Notes: generated by a model from the sequence alone, not told the origin. A stretch of DNA of 32,725 bases from Candidatus Geocrenenecus dongiae (GCA_023267855.1 JALNLN010000018.1:1-32725); one strand, 5' to 3'; positions 7,672-16,413 are shown, counted from the stretch's first letter. Numbers and translations: made by a program.

Positions 7672-8490
7672 CTAAACTCCAACTAAACCATAATATTCTG
7701 GTGCATTTCCAGTTATCTCTTCAAATAACTTTGATGGTTCTCCTACTTCTAAACCATTCTTCTTGAAGTATCTTGTTATATTTGTTAAGTCTCTTAGTAG
7801 TAGTTGGTGGGAAAGGGGTTGATCTACGTGTAGTGCTTGGGATAAATCTATGAGCACTATCCTGTTGTCTGGAAGTATGAAGATGTTATACTCGCTTAGA
7901 TCCCCATGAACAAGTTTCGCCTCTCTATAAAGTTTCTTAACAGCTTCAATAATCTTCGGATATATTTCTTCAAGTTGTTCTTTCTCAAGTTCTACTTCAA
8001 CCATAGTTGGAAAACGCACCCCATCTTTACCTATAAACTCCATCCCGAGAATATTGTTCTTCACGAAACATGGTTTAGGCACAGGAACACCTACACTATA
8101 TGCAGCTTCTAGATTACTGTACTCTCTCCTAGCCCAGAGATATATGAAATCTCTAAAATCATTTGGAATACGTTTAAACCTCGGATCCCCAGATACATAT
8201 ATGATTCTGTTTTTCCTAAATTCAGCTGTTGTCACAAGATAGATCTTAACGGCAATATAATTTAAATTACCATCTCTAGCTAAATATATTCTAGACTCTT
8301 TTCCCGCACTAACAACACCATAGAAATCTTTAATCAGCTTCCTATTCATTAAACGGTAAATCGTCATTAACGTAATTTGATCAAACACTTCTTCAAGAAC
8401 TTCATTTAATTCAGATCTTTTTCTCAGATACCTCTGCTCTCTCTCATACCTATACATCTTTCTCCAAAGCTTCTTCTCAGCTTTACTCAT
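7672..8490 (-). CDS. rio1: Rio1-type serine/threonine protein kinase
   Basis: A 272-residue atypical kinase/ATPase of ribosome biogenesis. The RIO1 signatures are present: ATP loop SAGKES (61-66), Lys82 in AVKIY, the flexible-loop region 88-112, catalytic HGDLSEYN (195-202) and metal-binding LIDLSQAL with Asp215. ATG 8490 gives MSKAEKK and fits a TATA-like TTTTTATGATT about 30-40 nt upstream; the frame extends to 8526 without family similarity. It leads the operon with the KH protein, consistent with joint work on 30S subunit maturation. Rio2 is excluded by the lack of its N-terminal winged helix. Confidence 0.92.
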   Translation of the reverse strand: MSKAEKKLWRKMYRYEREQRYLRKRSELNEVLEEVFDQITLMTIYRLMNRKLIKDFYGVVSAGKESRIYLARDGNLNYIAVKIYLVTTAEFRKNRIIYVSGDPRFKRIPNDFRDFIYLWARREYSNLEAAYSVGVPVPKPCFVKNNILGMEFIGKDGVRFPTMVEVELEKEQLEEIYPKIIEAVKKLYREAKLVHGDLSEYNIFILPDNRIVLIDLSQALHVDQPLSHQLLLRDLTNITRYFKKNGLEVGEPSKLFEEITGNAPEYYGLVGV

Positions 8491-8700
8491 CCATACTTCC
8501 ACACTAATACATCCAAAAAGAATCATAAAAAGTTAAAACATTCAACATCTTTAACTTAACCTACTCTCTTTCCATGTTTTCATCAAGCAACTGGATACGT
8601 GAAAAAATTCTTGTTTACTTTCATCTTAGGAGTCTAATTAATGTTTTTTCTATTTTATTAAAACGTTTATAATGTACCTATTAATTATTACGATATTGTG

Positions 8701-9906
8701 ATGTCTGCAAATAAGAATTTTCATATTCCAAGACATATTACAAATGTAACTCCGGAGACTGCTTTCATAGTATTAGAGAAAGCTAAGATGATTGAAAGAC
8801 AGGGTAGAGAAGTCATACATTTAGAGATAGGTGAACCTGACTTCGATACACCTAGACATATAAAGGAAGCTGCTGTAAGAGCTTTGGAAAGAGGAGAAAC
8901 CCACTACACTCCTACTCCAGGTATACCTGAACTTAGACAGGCGATCGCAGAATATCTTAAAGAAGTTTACGGAGTAGATTATGACTGGAGAAATAATATC
9001 GTAGTAACTACCGGAGCTAAACAAGCAATCTACGCTGCTATGTTTACACTTCTAGAAGATGGAGACGAGATAATTTATCCGAATCCCGGATACCCCGCGT
9101 ATCCTGCTGCAGCAGTCTGTGCTAGAGCTAGACCAATACCGTATAGACTTACCATGGAAGATGGATTCTCTATTAAACCTGAAAAACTCGCAGAACTTTT
9201 AACACCTAAAACGAAGATTGTTGTATTAAATTCTCCGAATAATCCTTGTGGATCAGTTATGCCTCGAGAAGATGTTAGAGGCATAGTGGAGCTTGCAGAA
9301 GATCACGGGTTCTATATTCTCTCAGATGAGATATACCGTCCGATAATATTTGATGGACTTAAACATGAGTCCCCACTTAATTATGCTTCCAACATAGATC
9401 GAGTAATATTCGTTGACGGCTTCTCTAAGAGATACGCTATGACAGGCTGGAGACTCGGATACTTAGCCATCTCTAAAGAAATACATCCATACATAGTTAA
9501 AGTCTTAAACATAATGACTTCGTGCCCAGTATCTTTTACACAGTATGCTGCTATAGAAGCTTTACGTGGTCCGCAGGAGCCAGTGTATGAGATGGTTAGA
9601 GAATATGAGAAAAGAAGAAATGTGTTAATTGAAGAGCTTTCAAAAATAGATCATATAAGATTCATTAAACCCTCTGGAGCATTCTATGCTTTTGTAGATG
9701 TCTCACGTGTTCTTAAGAAAGTTGGGATGAATTCTGAAAACTTCGTTATGCATTTAATCGAGAATTATGGTGTTGCTCCTTTACATGGTTCTGCTATGGG
9801 AGAATATGGTGAAGGATACATTAGGATCTGTTTTGCAAACTCGATGGAAAATATTAGAAAAGGTGTAAAAAAGATAGGACAGGCAATTGAAAGAATATTC
9901 TCTTAA
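8701..9906 (+). CDS. aspC: Aspartate-type aminotransferase, class I/II
   Basis: A 401-residue PLP fold-type I transaminase. Landmarks: IGEPDFDTP, HYTPTPGIPELR, SPNNPCGS, SDEIYRPIIF and the PLP lysine in DGFSKRYAMTGWRLGY, followed by the carboxylate-binding arginine in GYIRICFAN. Aspartate is the likeliest donor, though archaeal members of this subgroup often accept aromatic or branched substrates. ATG 8701 is taken over GTG 8698; TTTATAAT at about 8668-8675 is a well-placed TATA box, so the message is nearly leaderless. It is divergent from rio1. Confidence 0.88.
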   Translation: MSANKNFHIPRHITNVTPETAFIVLEKAKMIERQGREVIHLEIGEPDFDTPRHIKEAAVRALERGETHYTPTPGIPELRQAIAEYLKEVYGVDYDWRNNIVVTTGAKQAIYAAMFTLLEDGDEIIYPNPGYPAYPAAAVCARARPIPYRLTMEDGFSIKPEKLAELLTPKTKIVVLNSPNNPCGSVMPREDVRGIVELAEDHGFYILSDEIYRPIIFDGLKHESPLNYASNIDRVIFVDGFSKRYAMTGWRLGYLAISKEIHPYIVKVLNIMTSCPVSFTQYAAIEALRGPQEPVYEMVREYEKRRNVLIEELSKIDHIRFIKPSGAFYAFVDVSRVLKKVGMNSENFVMHLIENYGVAPLHGSAMGEYGEGYIRICFANSMENIRKGVKKIGQAIERIFS

Positions 9907-9943
9907 AAAATAAGAAAACACAATCTATAAACTTATTCTTTAC

Positions 9944-10519
9944 TCACTTTTTTAATAATTCTTCGTAAGCACTTTTCATCTTTTTATAAGTTTCTTCATC
10001 TATCTTCTTTTCTCTTAGCATTTTCTCCAATTCACGTAGTTTCTCATCTACCGTTTTTCTGAATGTCTCATATGTTATAGGTTTCTTCTCTTCTACTTCT
10101 CCTACTGTCTCCGCTTTAACTAATGTTTGAGTAATATGGGTTAAGCTATACAATACTTCTTCGAAACGGATATCTTTCATACTTGATAGCATAGAAAATA
10201 GATTTGACGCAATTTCTAGGGAAAGATTTCCAGAGAAAATTTTCTTTTCAATCTTTATAGCGGGGAGTTCTTCTAAATCAAATGTCTTCTTTATTTCTCT
10301 CTCATGTATCTTTAAGATTTTCCAAACCTCGAATTCAAGATCTTTGTATTTGGCTAACTCTGACAGTAACCTTATCTTAATGCTTGTTATAATATGGCCT
10401 GGCCAGACAGTTCTAGAAGATACACTAATCCTATCCTTAACTTTACTAATAAACTCGTTAAGAAAATTTTCAAGTTTTCCTGATAACTCATCTTCTGAGA
10501 GAAAGAAGATAATCTTCAT
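9944..10519 (-). CDS. Unknown protein, possible cysteine-less thioredoxin-like fold
   Basis: A 191-residue protein I do not recognise. The N-terminus starts with a hydrophobic strand (KIIFFL). Around residues 85-110, ELPAIKIEKKIFSGNLSLE has the spacing of the cis-proline region of a thioredoxin fold (xPxxxIxxxxxxGN), but there is no CxxC and no cysteine at all. A charged linker then leads to a C-terminal helical pair (about 155-191) resembling a SHOCT-type short helical domain: LREKKIDEETYKKMKSAYEE. ATG 10519 follows TTG 10522. It is divergent from L10e. Function unknown; the fold suggestion is inference. Confidence 0.5.
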   Translation of the reverse strand: MKIIFFLSEDELSGKLENFLNEFISKVKDRISVSSRTVWPGHIITSIKIRLLSELAKYKDLEFEVWKILKIHEREIKKTFDLEELPAIKIEKKIFSGNLSLEIASNLFSMLSSMKDIRFEEVLYSLTHITQTLVKAETVGEVEEKKPITYETFRKTVDEKLRELEKMLREKKIDEETYKKMKSAYEELLKK

Positions 10520-10649
10520 CAAACAACATGCTGTAGTTTTAAATTATTAATGTTTCGCTTATTGGTAAAAAACATTATTTCTTCTCTAATCTAATTTTCA
10601 GGTTCGGCATGTTGTTTTAATTTAAATATTTAAATTGAGGTGTATCGTG

Positions 10650-11177
10650 ATGTTGTCCGGAATGAAGGCTAAGAATTGGAGGGCGACTGAGAGACCGTAT
10701 ACTAGAAGTGATTATATTCATGGTGCTCCACATTCGAGGATAAATAAGTACAGTATGGGAACCTATAAAGAAGATTATACTCATGAACTTCTACTAGTAG
10801 CGAAGGAAGAGATGCAGATAAGAGATGTAGCAATAGAATCAGCGAGAATAGCTGCAGACAAGTACCTTTCAAGAAAGATGGGTGAGAATAATTACTTCTT
10901 AGAGATTAAAGCTCACCCCCACCATGTACTTAGAGAGAATAAGATGATTTTTGGAGCACACGCAGATAGATTACAAGAAGGTATGAGGAGAGCTTTCGGG
11001 AAACCTATGGGTAGAGCTGCACAAGTACGTGTAGGAGATCCAGTACTAAGAGTTCTCACCTACGAGCACTTTGTAAATGTAGCGAAAGAAGCTCTAGAAC
11101 TTGCATCTAAGAAATTACCGAAAAACTATTCAATCATAATCTCAAAACTCTCTGAGAAGAAAAGTGTAGCCGCTTAA
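10650..11177 (+). CDS. rpl10e: 50S ribosomal protein L10e (uL16)
   Basis: Archaeal uL16, near the peptidyl-transferase centre. The family pattern is clear: an N-terminal KAKNWRATERPYTR segment, KEDYTHELLLVAKEEMQIRD, HPHHVLRENKM, AHADRLQEGMRRAFGKP and the C-terminal RVLTYEHFV. ATG 10650 sits 7 nt after GAGGTG (10637-10642) and downstream of an AT-rich TATA-like stretch at 10617-10630. ATG 10662 would give the minimal family start. About 175 residues, normal. Confidence 0.94.
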   Translation: MLSGMKAKNWRATERPYTRSDYIHGAPHSRINKYSMGTYKEDYTHELLLVAKEEMQIRDVAIESARIAADKYLSRKMGENNYFLEIKAHPHHVLRENKMIFGAHADRLQEGMRRAFGKPMGRAAQVRVGDPVLRVLTYEHFVNVAKEALELASKKLPKNYSIIISKLSEKKSVAA

Positions 11178-11253
11178 ACAGTATAGAATCATCTAAACAC
11201 ACTCTACTCTCAACATATTTAGTAGGAGGGATTTTGGAGAGGTGTAAACATAC

Positions 11254-11676
11254 GTGAAGAAATTAAAGATATTTTTTGATGGTTCTTCTCACGGTAACCC
11301 TGGTCCATCTGGAATCGGTATAGTAGTTTACGATGAATGTGGAAGAGAAGTTCTTGAATTTTCTGAATATGTTGGAGTGAAGACGAATAATGAGGTGGAG
11401 TATCTTGCTCTGATTAAAGCTCTAGAGATAGCCTTAAAGTTAGGTGCCTCTGAGATTGCTCTCTATTCTGATAGTGAGCTAATAGTTAAACAGATGAAAG
11501 GAGAATATGCTGTTAGAGACGTAAAGTTAAAAGAACTTTACGAGAAAGCTGTAAAACTCATGGAGAAGATAAAGATAAACATAATCCATATAAGTAGAGA
11601 AGAAAATATTTTAGCTGATAAACTTGCAGATAAAGCTGCTTCAAACAACTCTCCACCAGTTTATAACATCATGTAA
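11254..11676 (+). CDS. rnhA: Ribonuclease HI-type RNase H
   Basis: A 140-residue type 1 RNase H that removes RNA from RNA:DNA hybrids. The catalytic residues are present: Asp9 in FFDGSSHGNPGPSG, Glu49 in NNEVEYLAL, Asp73 in YSDSELIVKQ and Asp122 in ILADKLADKAA. It lacks the bacterial basic protrusion, as archaeal forms do. Start GTG 11254 with a GAGGTG ribosome site 9 nt upstream. It follows L10e by 76 nt and may share its transcript. Confidence 0.93.
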   Translation: MKKLKIFFDGSSHGNPGPSGIGIVVYDECGREVLEFSEYVGVKTNNEVEYLALIKALEIALKLGASEIALYSDSELIVKQMKGEYAVRDVKLKELYEKAVKLMEKIKINIIHISREENILADKLADKAASNNSPPVYNIM

Positions 11677-11711
11677 ATATTAAAATTCTACTTATATCAA
11701 TTCTTAGAGAT

Positions 11712-12884
11712 ATGGGTAAACCTATTCATAGACCTATATTGATGATTCCTGGTCCAACTGAAGTACTGCCTGAAGTTCTTTCTTCTATGTCTATGCCTCT
11801 GTATCCACATTATGGTAAAGAGTGGGGTGAGATATATGAAGAAACAGTTAAGTTTGCAGGGCAGGTTTTCAATACAAACGGTACTGTTATAATATTCCCA
11901 GGACCCGGTTCTGCAGCTATAGAGATGGGGATATCTAACTTGATAGCCCCTGGTGAGAAGATTATTGTTATATCGAATGGTTTCTTCGGAGAGAGAATGG
12001 TAGAGATAGCCCGCCATGTAGGTTGTAGAGTTGTAGAAGTTGAAGCAGAGTATGGTGAAGTTGTACATCCACAAAATATCGAAGAATTACTGAAGATGCA
12101 TAAAGATGTGAAAGGGTTAGCTGTAGTCCATAATGAAACATCTACAGGAGTACTTAATCCTATTAAGATGTATGGTAAGATAGCTAAAGAATACAATCTA
12201 TTCTACATAGTTGATGCAATATCTTCTTACGGTGCAACTGAGATACAGGTAGATGATTGGGGAATAGATTTCTGCGTAGGATATGCTGGTAAGGCTCTTT
12301 CATCAGTTCCTGGAGTATCTCCAGTCGCAATAAGCCCAGAAGCTTTTAGATATATAGAGAAGAGAGCTTGGAAACCTTCTTCATGGTTTCTCGATCTATC
12401 TGTATGGAAATACTATATGGATGAGTGGAAAACTATAGGTCATCCATACCCTACCACCGTCCCAACGCATAGTATAGTAGCTTTAAGAGAAGCTTTGAAG
12501 ATAGCTTTAACAGAAGGGTTAGAGAATAGGTATAGAAGACATGAAGTTATGGCCTCAGCATTTAGAAAAGCTATTAAAGCTCTCAAATTAGAAGTAGTAG
12601 CTACAGAAGAACATGCTTCTCCAACAGTAACCGCTGTAAAATGTGCTGAAAATACTAGTAGTAGGATAGCCAGGACTATGCTTGAAAAATTCGGGATAAT
12701 GATCTCCGGAGGCTTAGGTAAATTAACTGGAAAATCTTTCAGAATAGGTCACATGGGATTAACCGCAACCCCGAGATATCTAGTATACACAATCTCAGCA
12801 TTAGCGAATACATTATCGAATCTCGGATATACTGTAGATCAAGAAAAAGCATTGGAAGAATTTTATAAAGTTATAGAAGTCTAA
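11712..12884 (+). CDS. Class V aminotransferase, alanine/serine-glyoxylate type
   Basis: A 390-residue PLP fold-type I, class V transaminase. PGPTEVLPEVL at the N-terminus, the PGPGSAAIEM substrate loop, VDAISSYGATE with Asp168, and the PLP lysine Lys194 in GYAGKALSSVPG match the AGXT/serine-glyoxylate/ureidoglycine transaminase group. In archaea it probably uses glyoxylate or pyruvate with alanine or serine; the exact pair is unresolved. ATG 11712 lies 36 nt after rnhA. No glyoxylate-metabolism gene is adjacent. Confidence 0.85.
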   Translation: MGKPIHRPILMIPGPTEVLPEVLSSMSMPLYPHYGKEWGEIYEETVKFAGQVFNTNGTVIIFPGPGSAAIEMGISNLIAPGEKIIVISNGFFGERMVEIARHVGCRVVEVEAEYGEVVHPQNIEELLKMHKDVKGLAVVHNETSTGVLNPIKMYGKIAKEYNLFYIVDAISSYGATEIQVDDWGIDFCVGYAGKALSSVPGVSPVAISPEAFRYIEKRAWKPSSWFLDLSVWKYYMDEWKTIGHPYPTTVPTHSIVALREALKIALTEGLENRYRRHEVMASAFRKAIKALKLEVVATEEHASPTVTAVKCAENTSSRIARTMLEKFGIMISGGLGKLTGKSFRIGHMGLTATPRYLVYTISALANTLSNLGYTVDQEKALEEFYKVIEV

Positions 12885-12933
12885 GTTCTAGAGAAATGTT
12901 TTTCAATACCGATATCTCATCTAATTCTTTAGA

Positions 12934-13587
12934 ATGAGTTTACTGGAAGAGAAGGATAGAGAATTTCTTAGAGAGAAATTTGAGAAAGAATTAGAAGATG
13001 AGGTTAAGCTAATCCTTTTCACGAAAAGAGATAATTGTGAGTATTGTGAGATAGCTGTACAGCTTGTTGATGAACTAAGCCTCATATCAAGTAAGATAAA
13101 AGTGTCTAAATACGATTACAATAAAGATAGACATTTAGCAGAGAGCTGGAACATAGATAAAGTTCCCGCATTCCTACTTTTCGGTAAGAGAGAATACAAT
13201 GTAAGATTCTTCGGTTTACCGGCTGGATACGAGTTTACAACATTGATAGAAGATATAATAGACGTATCGAAAGGTATGACTAGACTCACCCCTAAAACGA
13301 AAGGAGTCTTGAAAACAATAAGTAGCCCAGTACATATCCAAGTATTTGTAACACCTACATGTCCTTATTGTCCAAGAGTTGTTAGACTTGCACATCAATT
13401 CGCTATAGAGAACTTGAACATAGTTAGCGATATGATAGAAGCGATGGAGTTCCCCGATTTAGCAAACAAGTATAATGTTTTAGCTGTCCCTAAGACAGTA
13501 ATAAATGATAAAGTGTTCTTTGAGGGCGCTATTCCAGAACCCGTCTTCCTGCAGAACATACTGAAAGCATTAGAAGAGAAAGATTAA
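12934..13587 (+). CDS. pdo: Protein disulfide oxidoreductase, tandem glutaredoxin/thioredoxin fold
   Basis: A 217-residue two-domain oxidoreductase with active sites Cys35-Cys38 (CEYC) and Cys143-Cys146 (CPYC), each followed by its cis-proline element (KVPAFLLF and AVPKTVIN). This is the classic PDO of hyperthermophiles, which forms and reshuffles cytosolic disulfide bonds that stabilise proteins. The length matches. It starts at ATG 12934, 50 nt after the class V aminotransferase, and ends 2 nt from the converging Cgi121 gene. Confidence 0.92.
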   Translation: MSLLEEKDREFLREKFEKELEDEVKLILFTKRDNCEYCEIAVQLVDELSLISSKIKVSKYDYNKDRHLAESWNIDKVPAFLLFGKREYNVRFFGLPAGYEFTTLIEDIIDVSKGMTRLTPKTKGVLKTISSPVHIQVFVTPTCPYCPRVVRLAHQFAIENLNIVSDMIEAMEFPDLANKYNVLAVPKTVINDKVFFEGAIPEPVFLQNILKALEEKD

Positions 13588-13588
13588 A

Positions 13589-14146
13589 CTATCTCTCGAC
13601 ATCTATTGTTGTAATCTTCTCTAGTATAGATAATAGTACTGACTCGTATAAATCTCGTGTTTGGATAGATTTCATATAATCTGTGAGTCCATAGAATTCA
13701 ACTGCTCTCCGTAACCTCTCTTCAAGGTGTAGATCTTCTTCATGCATCTCTTCACCATCAACTATAGATCCAACTTCCACCATAAGCTTCTGCAATCTAT
13801 CTAGATTACTAGATATGATCAGTACTCCAATTTCACGTAGATCATCTCTAACCATTACTTTTTCTAGAACTCTGTTTATTTGGGTATCTGCAGAAAGCCT
13901 TAACATAAATTCTATTGCTAGATTCCTCGCAATATTTTTGTTGGATCTAAAGGCAAGTACGGAAGATACTGCAGCTACGTGGACTTGCTTTAAAGATATT
14001 AGGAAATCAGATCTGAAGATTATCATGTAATCTGTATCTTTAGATTGTTTTAGAGCTGTCTCTAATAGCTTTCTTAGAGATTCTCTACTAACGTTTCTAT
14101 AGACGCCTGCTGCAGTGAAGATGTCTTTAAACTTCGAGATCTCCAA
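13589..14146 (-). CDS. cgi121: KEOPS complex subunit Cgi121
   Basis: A 185-residue protein matching Cgi121/TPRKB, the KEOPS subunit that binds Bud32 and recruits tRNA for t6A37 synthesis. Diagnostic region: QVHVAAVSSVLAFRSNKNIA, followed by LAIEFMLRLSADTQINRVLE and a VRDDLREIGVLIISSN stretch. It starts at TTG 14146, 3 nt after the stop of the MoaD-like gene; the ribosome site GGAGGGT is formed by that gene's final Gly-Gly codons and stop. It carries a longer helical C-terminus than minimal forms. Bud32 is encoded 3.4 kb away. Confidence 0.85.
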   Translation of the reverse strand: MEISKFKDIFTAAGVYRNVSRESLRKLLETALKQSKDTDYMIIFRSDFLISLKQVHVAAVSSVLAFRSNKNIARNLAIEFMLRLSADTQINRVLEKVMVRDDLREIGVLIISSNLDRLQKLMVEVGSIVDGEEMHEEDLHLEERLRRAVEFYGLTDYMKSIQTRDLYESVLLSILEKITTIDVER

Positions 14147-14149
14147 AGA

Positions 14150-14461
14150 TTACCCTCCATGTATTACTGGTATTATTACGATTGTATCTCCATCTTCAAC
14201 ATACATGTCTCCAGAACCAGCAGACCTGAACTCAACACCGTTGATCAAGATGAGTAAATCTGGAGAAATAGATCTCCCAGATCTAAAAACTATTTTCTTT
14301 AAATCTTCTGGAAGTTTCTCTAAAACTTCTCTCAAAGTAGATCTTCTCTCAAGTTTTATCTCCAGCATATCTACACCAACTATTCTCTTCAATGATCCTA
14401 CAAGTTCTATTTTCAAGAGACCACACCTTTGCCCCAGCTCAGTGAGGTGCATGTTCATCAC
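14150..14461 (-). CDS. MoaD/ThiS-like beta-grasp protein with C-terminal Gly-Gly
   Basis: A 103-residue ubiquitin-like/sulfur-carrier protein. The fold starts near residue 16 (LKIELVGSL), and the end reads VEDGDTIVIIPVIHGG, the pattern of MoaD and SAMP proteins whose terminal glycine is adenylated and thiocarboxylated by an E1-like enzyme. Roles could be molybdopterin synthesis, sulfur donation to TtuA-type tRNA thiolation, or protein conjugation. No moaE lies nearby; instead it is translationally coupled to Cgi121. The first ~12 residues look extra, so an in-frame start nearer LKIELV is possible. Confidence 0.87.
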   Translation of the reverse strand: MMNMHLTELGQRCGLLKIELVGSLKRIVGVDMLEIKLERRSTLREVLEKLPEDLKKIVFRSGRSISPDLLILINGVEFRSAGSGDMYVEDGDTIVIIPVIHGG

Positions 14462-14610
14462 AGATCTTGCACAGGTCTAGTTTCATCATCCTGGGCAAAT
14501 ATAATATCTTAAACCCTATATATTAAGATAAATTCTGGTATGATTCTTCTATTCTCCTTAAACTGATCACACATATTTCATATTTTTATCTAACCTCTAA
14601 ATAAGTTGTT

Positions 14611-15135
14611 ATGATGGTGGGTTTCGGGAGAAGAGTTTCTAGAAAGATATCGTTGATAGCTCTCTTCTCCATAATTGTTTTTCTCTCAAAGATTTGGCTT
14701 CCATCTCCAATAGATAAATTCCTAATCTTTATACAAGCTCTCTGTTATGCTCTAGCTAATCTTTTAATTGGAAGATTTGGTGGAACGATAACAGGGATGG
14801 TCTCTGGTTTAATGATCCAATTCTGGAGACCTGCCTTCATCCCATTCACATTTCTCTTCGCAGTATTCTACGGTTTACTAATAGACTTATCTATACTCAT
14901 CTTTAAAGTAAGGAGTTCTAGCAATGTTCCTACGTTAAAGATGATCTATGCACTTTCAACAGCTTCTATAATTCTCGGTGTTGTTAGTATGTATGTAACT
15001 GTTTCTCTAGGTGTGATGCCTCCTATACCTCTACTCTACTTAGCGATACTAATTGGAGGAACTCTAAATGGAGCTTTAGCAGGGTACATCGCATCACAGA
15101 TATGGAATAGATATCTATTAAAGAAGAAATTATAA
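14611..15135 (+). CDS. ECF transporter S-component-like membrane protein
   Basis: A 174-residue, strongly hydrophobic protein with about five to six membrane helices. The plan (basic start ISLIALFSIIVFLSKIW, then FGGTITGMVSGL and a late LYLAILIGGTLNGALAGYIA) resembles substrate-binding S components of energy-coupling factor vitamin transporters, which have six helices and a Gly-rich GxxxGxxxG pattern. The substrate cannot be inferred, and no ECF ATPase or T component is adjacent. ATG 14611 with ATG 14614 as the alternative. Divergent from the MoaD-like gene. Confidence 0.6.
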   Translation: MMVGFGRRVSRKISLIALFSIIVFLSKIWLPSPIDKFLIFIQALCYALANLLIGRFGGTITGMVSGLMIQFWRPAFIPFTFLFAVFYGLLIDLSILIFKVRSSSNVPTLKMIYALSTASIILGVVSMYVTVSLGVMPPIPLLYLAILIGGTLNGALAGYIASQIWNRYLLKKKL

Positions 15136-15162
15136 ATATCTTGAAAATATTTCTAGAAGTTT

Positions 15163-16350
15163 CTATTCTGCTCGTACAGCAGTTTTTACTTTTTCTCTTC
15201 TAATCTCCATGAAGACTCTTATAAGTGATTCGGTTATACTGTCTATATCGTTTGTTGTTATCATGTATGGTGGTAGAAATCTCACAACAAGCTTCCCAGC
15301 TCTAAGAGTTATTATATTATTTTCTTGGAGTTTTTTGATAACTTCACGTGGATCAAATCTTAATTCTAGTCCGAGCATAAGCCCCCTACCCCTCACTTCT
15401 CTAACAACATCGCTGAATTCTTCTTTCACTTTTCTCAAGTTTTCCTTGAAGATCTGCCCTATCTCAACTACACGTTCTACGATTCTCTCTTCAAGTAGGG
15501 TTTCTATAGCTGCAGATAAAGCTCTTAATGCTAGAGGGTTTCCTCCGAAAGTTGATCCATGATCTCCTTCTTTCAATTTTCCTCCAATTTCATTTGTAAA
15601 TGCTGTTAAGCTTACTGGGAATCCTCCTCCGATAGATTTACCAGCGATTAGTACATCGGGTTCTATGTTAGCATGCTGGTGTGCCCAGAGATATCCAGTT
15701 CTACCGAAACCTGTTTGTACTTCGTCTACTATCATTTTTGCACCATGTTTATCACATGCTTCTCTTACAGCTTTTAGGAAATCTATTGATGCTTCATTCA
15801 ATCCACCTTCACCTTGAATAACTTCAAGGATAACTCCAGCTGTTTCATCATCTACTTCTTTCTCAATTGCTTCAATTTTATTGTATGGTAGGAATTTTAC
15901 TTCCCATGGGAATGGGTCGTAGCCTTCACGGTATCTGGGATTCCATGTAACTGATAGTGCACCCATAGTCCTGCCATGAAATGCATTAATGAATGAGATA
16001 AACTTCTTTCTTCCCGTAATCTTTCTTACAGCTTTGAGTCCTAGTTCTACAGCTTCAGCACCACCATTAAATAAATAGAAGTATTCGAGGTTTCTAGGTA
16101 GAATTTTTTCAAGTAAACTAATCGCTCTTTCCTTAACTTCTGTATCAAATGCTGGGTATAATCCATAGATCTTATCTAATTGTTCTTTCAAAGCATTAAC
16201 TATACGGGGATTCCTGTGACCTAGAAATAGAGAACCATACTGAGTATGACAATCAATATATTTTCTTCCTTCAGTATCCCAGACATACTGCCATTCACTC
16301 TTAACAATCTTCAGACCTCTAGGAGCATAAAATTCTATTAATTTCAACAT
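15163..16350 (-). CDS. lysJ: LysJ/ArgD-type class III aminotransferase
   Basis: A 395-residue ornithine/lysine-biosynthesis transaminase. Key parts: YVWDTEGRKYIDCHTQYGS, FNGGAEAVELGLKAVRK, FHGRTMGALSVT, VDEVQTGFGRTG, the PLP lysine in IAGKSIGGGFPVS and GSTFGGNPLALRA. In archaea such enzymes act on substrates carried by LysW in lysine or ornithine synthesis; none of the other lys/arg genes is here, so acetylornithine or LysW-linked specificity cannot be separated. ATG 16350 follows a GGTGGT ribosome site and a TATA-like element at 16383-16392 flanked by an inverted repeat. Confidence 0.85.
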   Translation of the reverse strand: MLKLIEFYAPRGLKIVKSEWQYVWDTEGRKYIDCHTQYGSLFLGHRNPRIVNALKEQLDKIYGLYPAFDTEVKERAISLLEKILPRNLEYFYLFNGGAEAVELGLKAVRKITGRKKFISFINAFHGRTMGALSVTWNPRYREGYDPFPWEVKFLPYNKIEAIEKEVDDETAGVILEVIQGEGGLNEASIDFLKAVREACDKHGAKMIVDEVQTGFGRTGYLWAHQHANIEPDVLIAGKSIGGGFPVSLTAFTNEIGGKLKEGDHGSTFGGNPLALRALSAAIETLLEERIVERVVEIGQIFKENLRKVKEEFSDVVREVRGRGLMLGLELRFDPREVIKKLQENNIITLRAGKLVVRFLPPYMITTNDIDSITESLIRVFMEIRREKVKTAVRAE

Positions 16351-16368
16351 GCATACCACCAACTACGT

Positions 16369-16413
16369 TAAACGTAAACCATCTTAAAAATCTTTTAGTA
16401 AAATGTACGTTTA
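16369..16413 (-). promoter_or_regulatory. Inverted repeat flanking the lysJ TATA box
   Basis: TAAACGTA (16369-16376) and its exact complement TACGTTTA (16406-16413) lie either side of the TATA-like GATTTTTAAG of lysJ (16383-16392 on this strand). The inner copy also overlaps an 11-nt palindrome, ACGTTAAACGT (16365-16375). Paired half-sites bracketing TATA would suit a dimeric or looping regulator such as an Lrp-family protein, which controls lysine genes in other crenarchaea; the regulator identity is inference. Confidence 0.45.

Noticed and set aside
14115-14480. 121-codon plus-strand frame over the MoaD-like gene
   Set aside because: Antisense to a clear Gly-Gly beta-grasp protein; no family signal.
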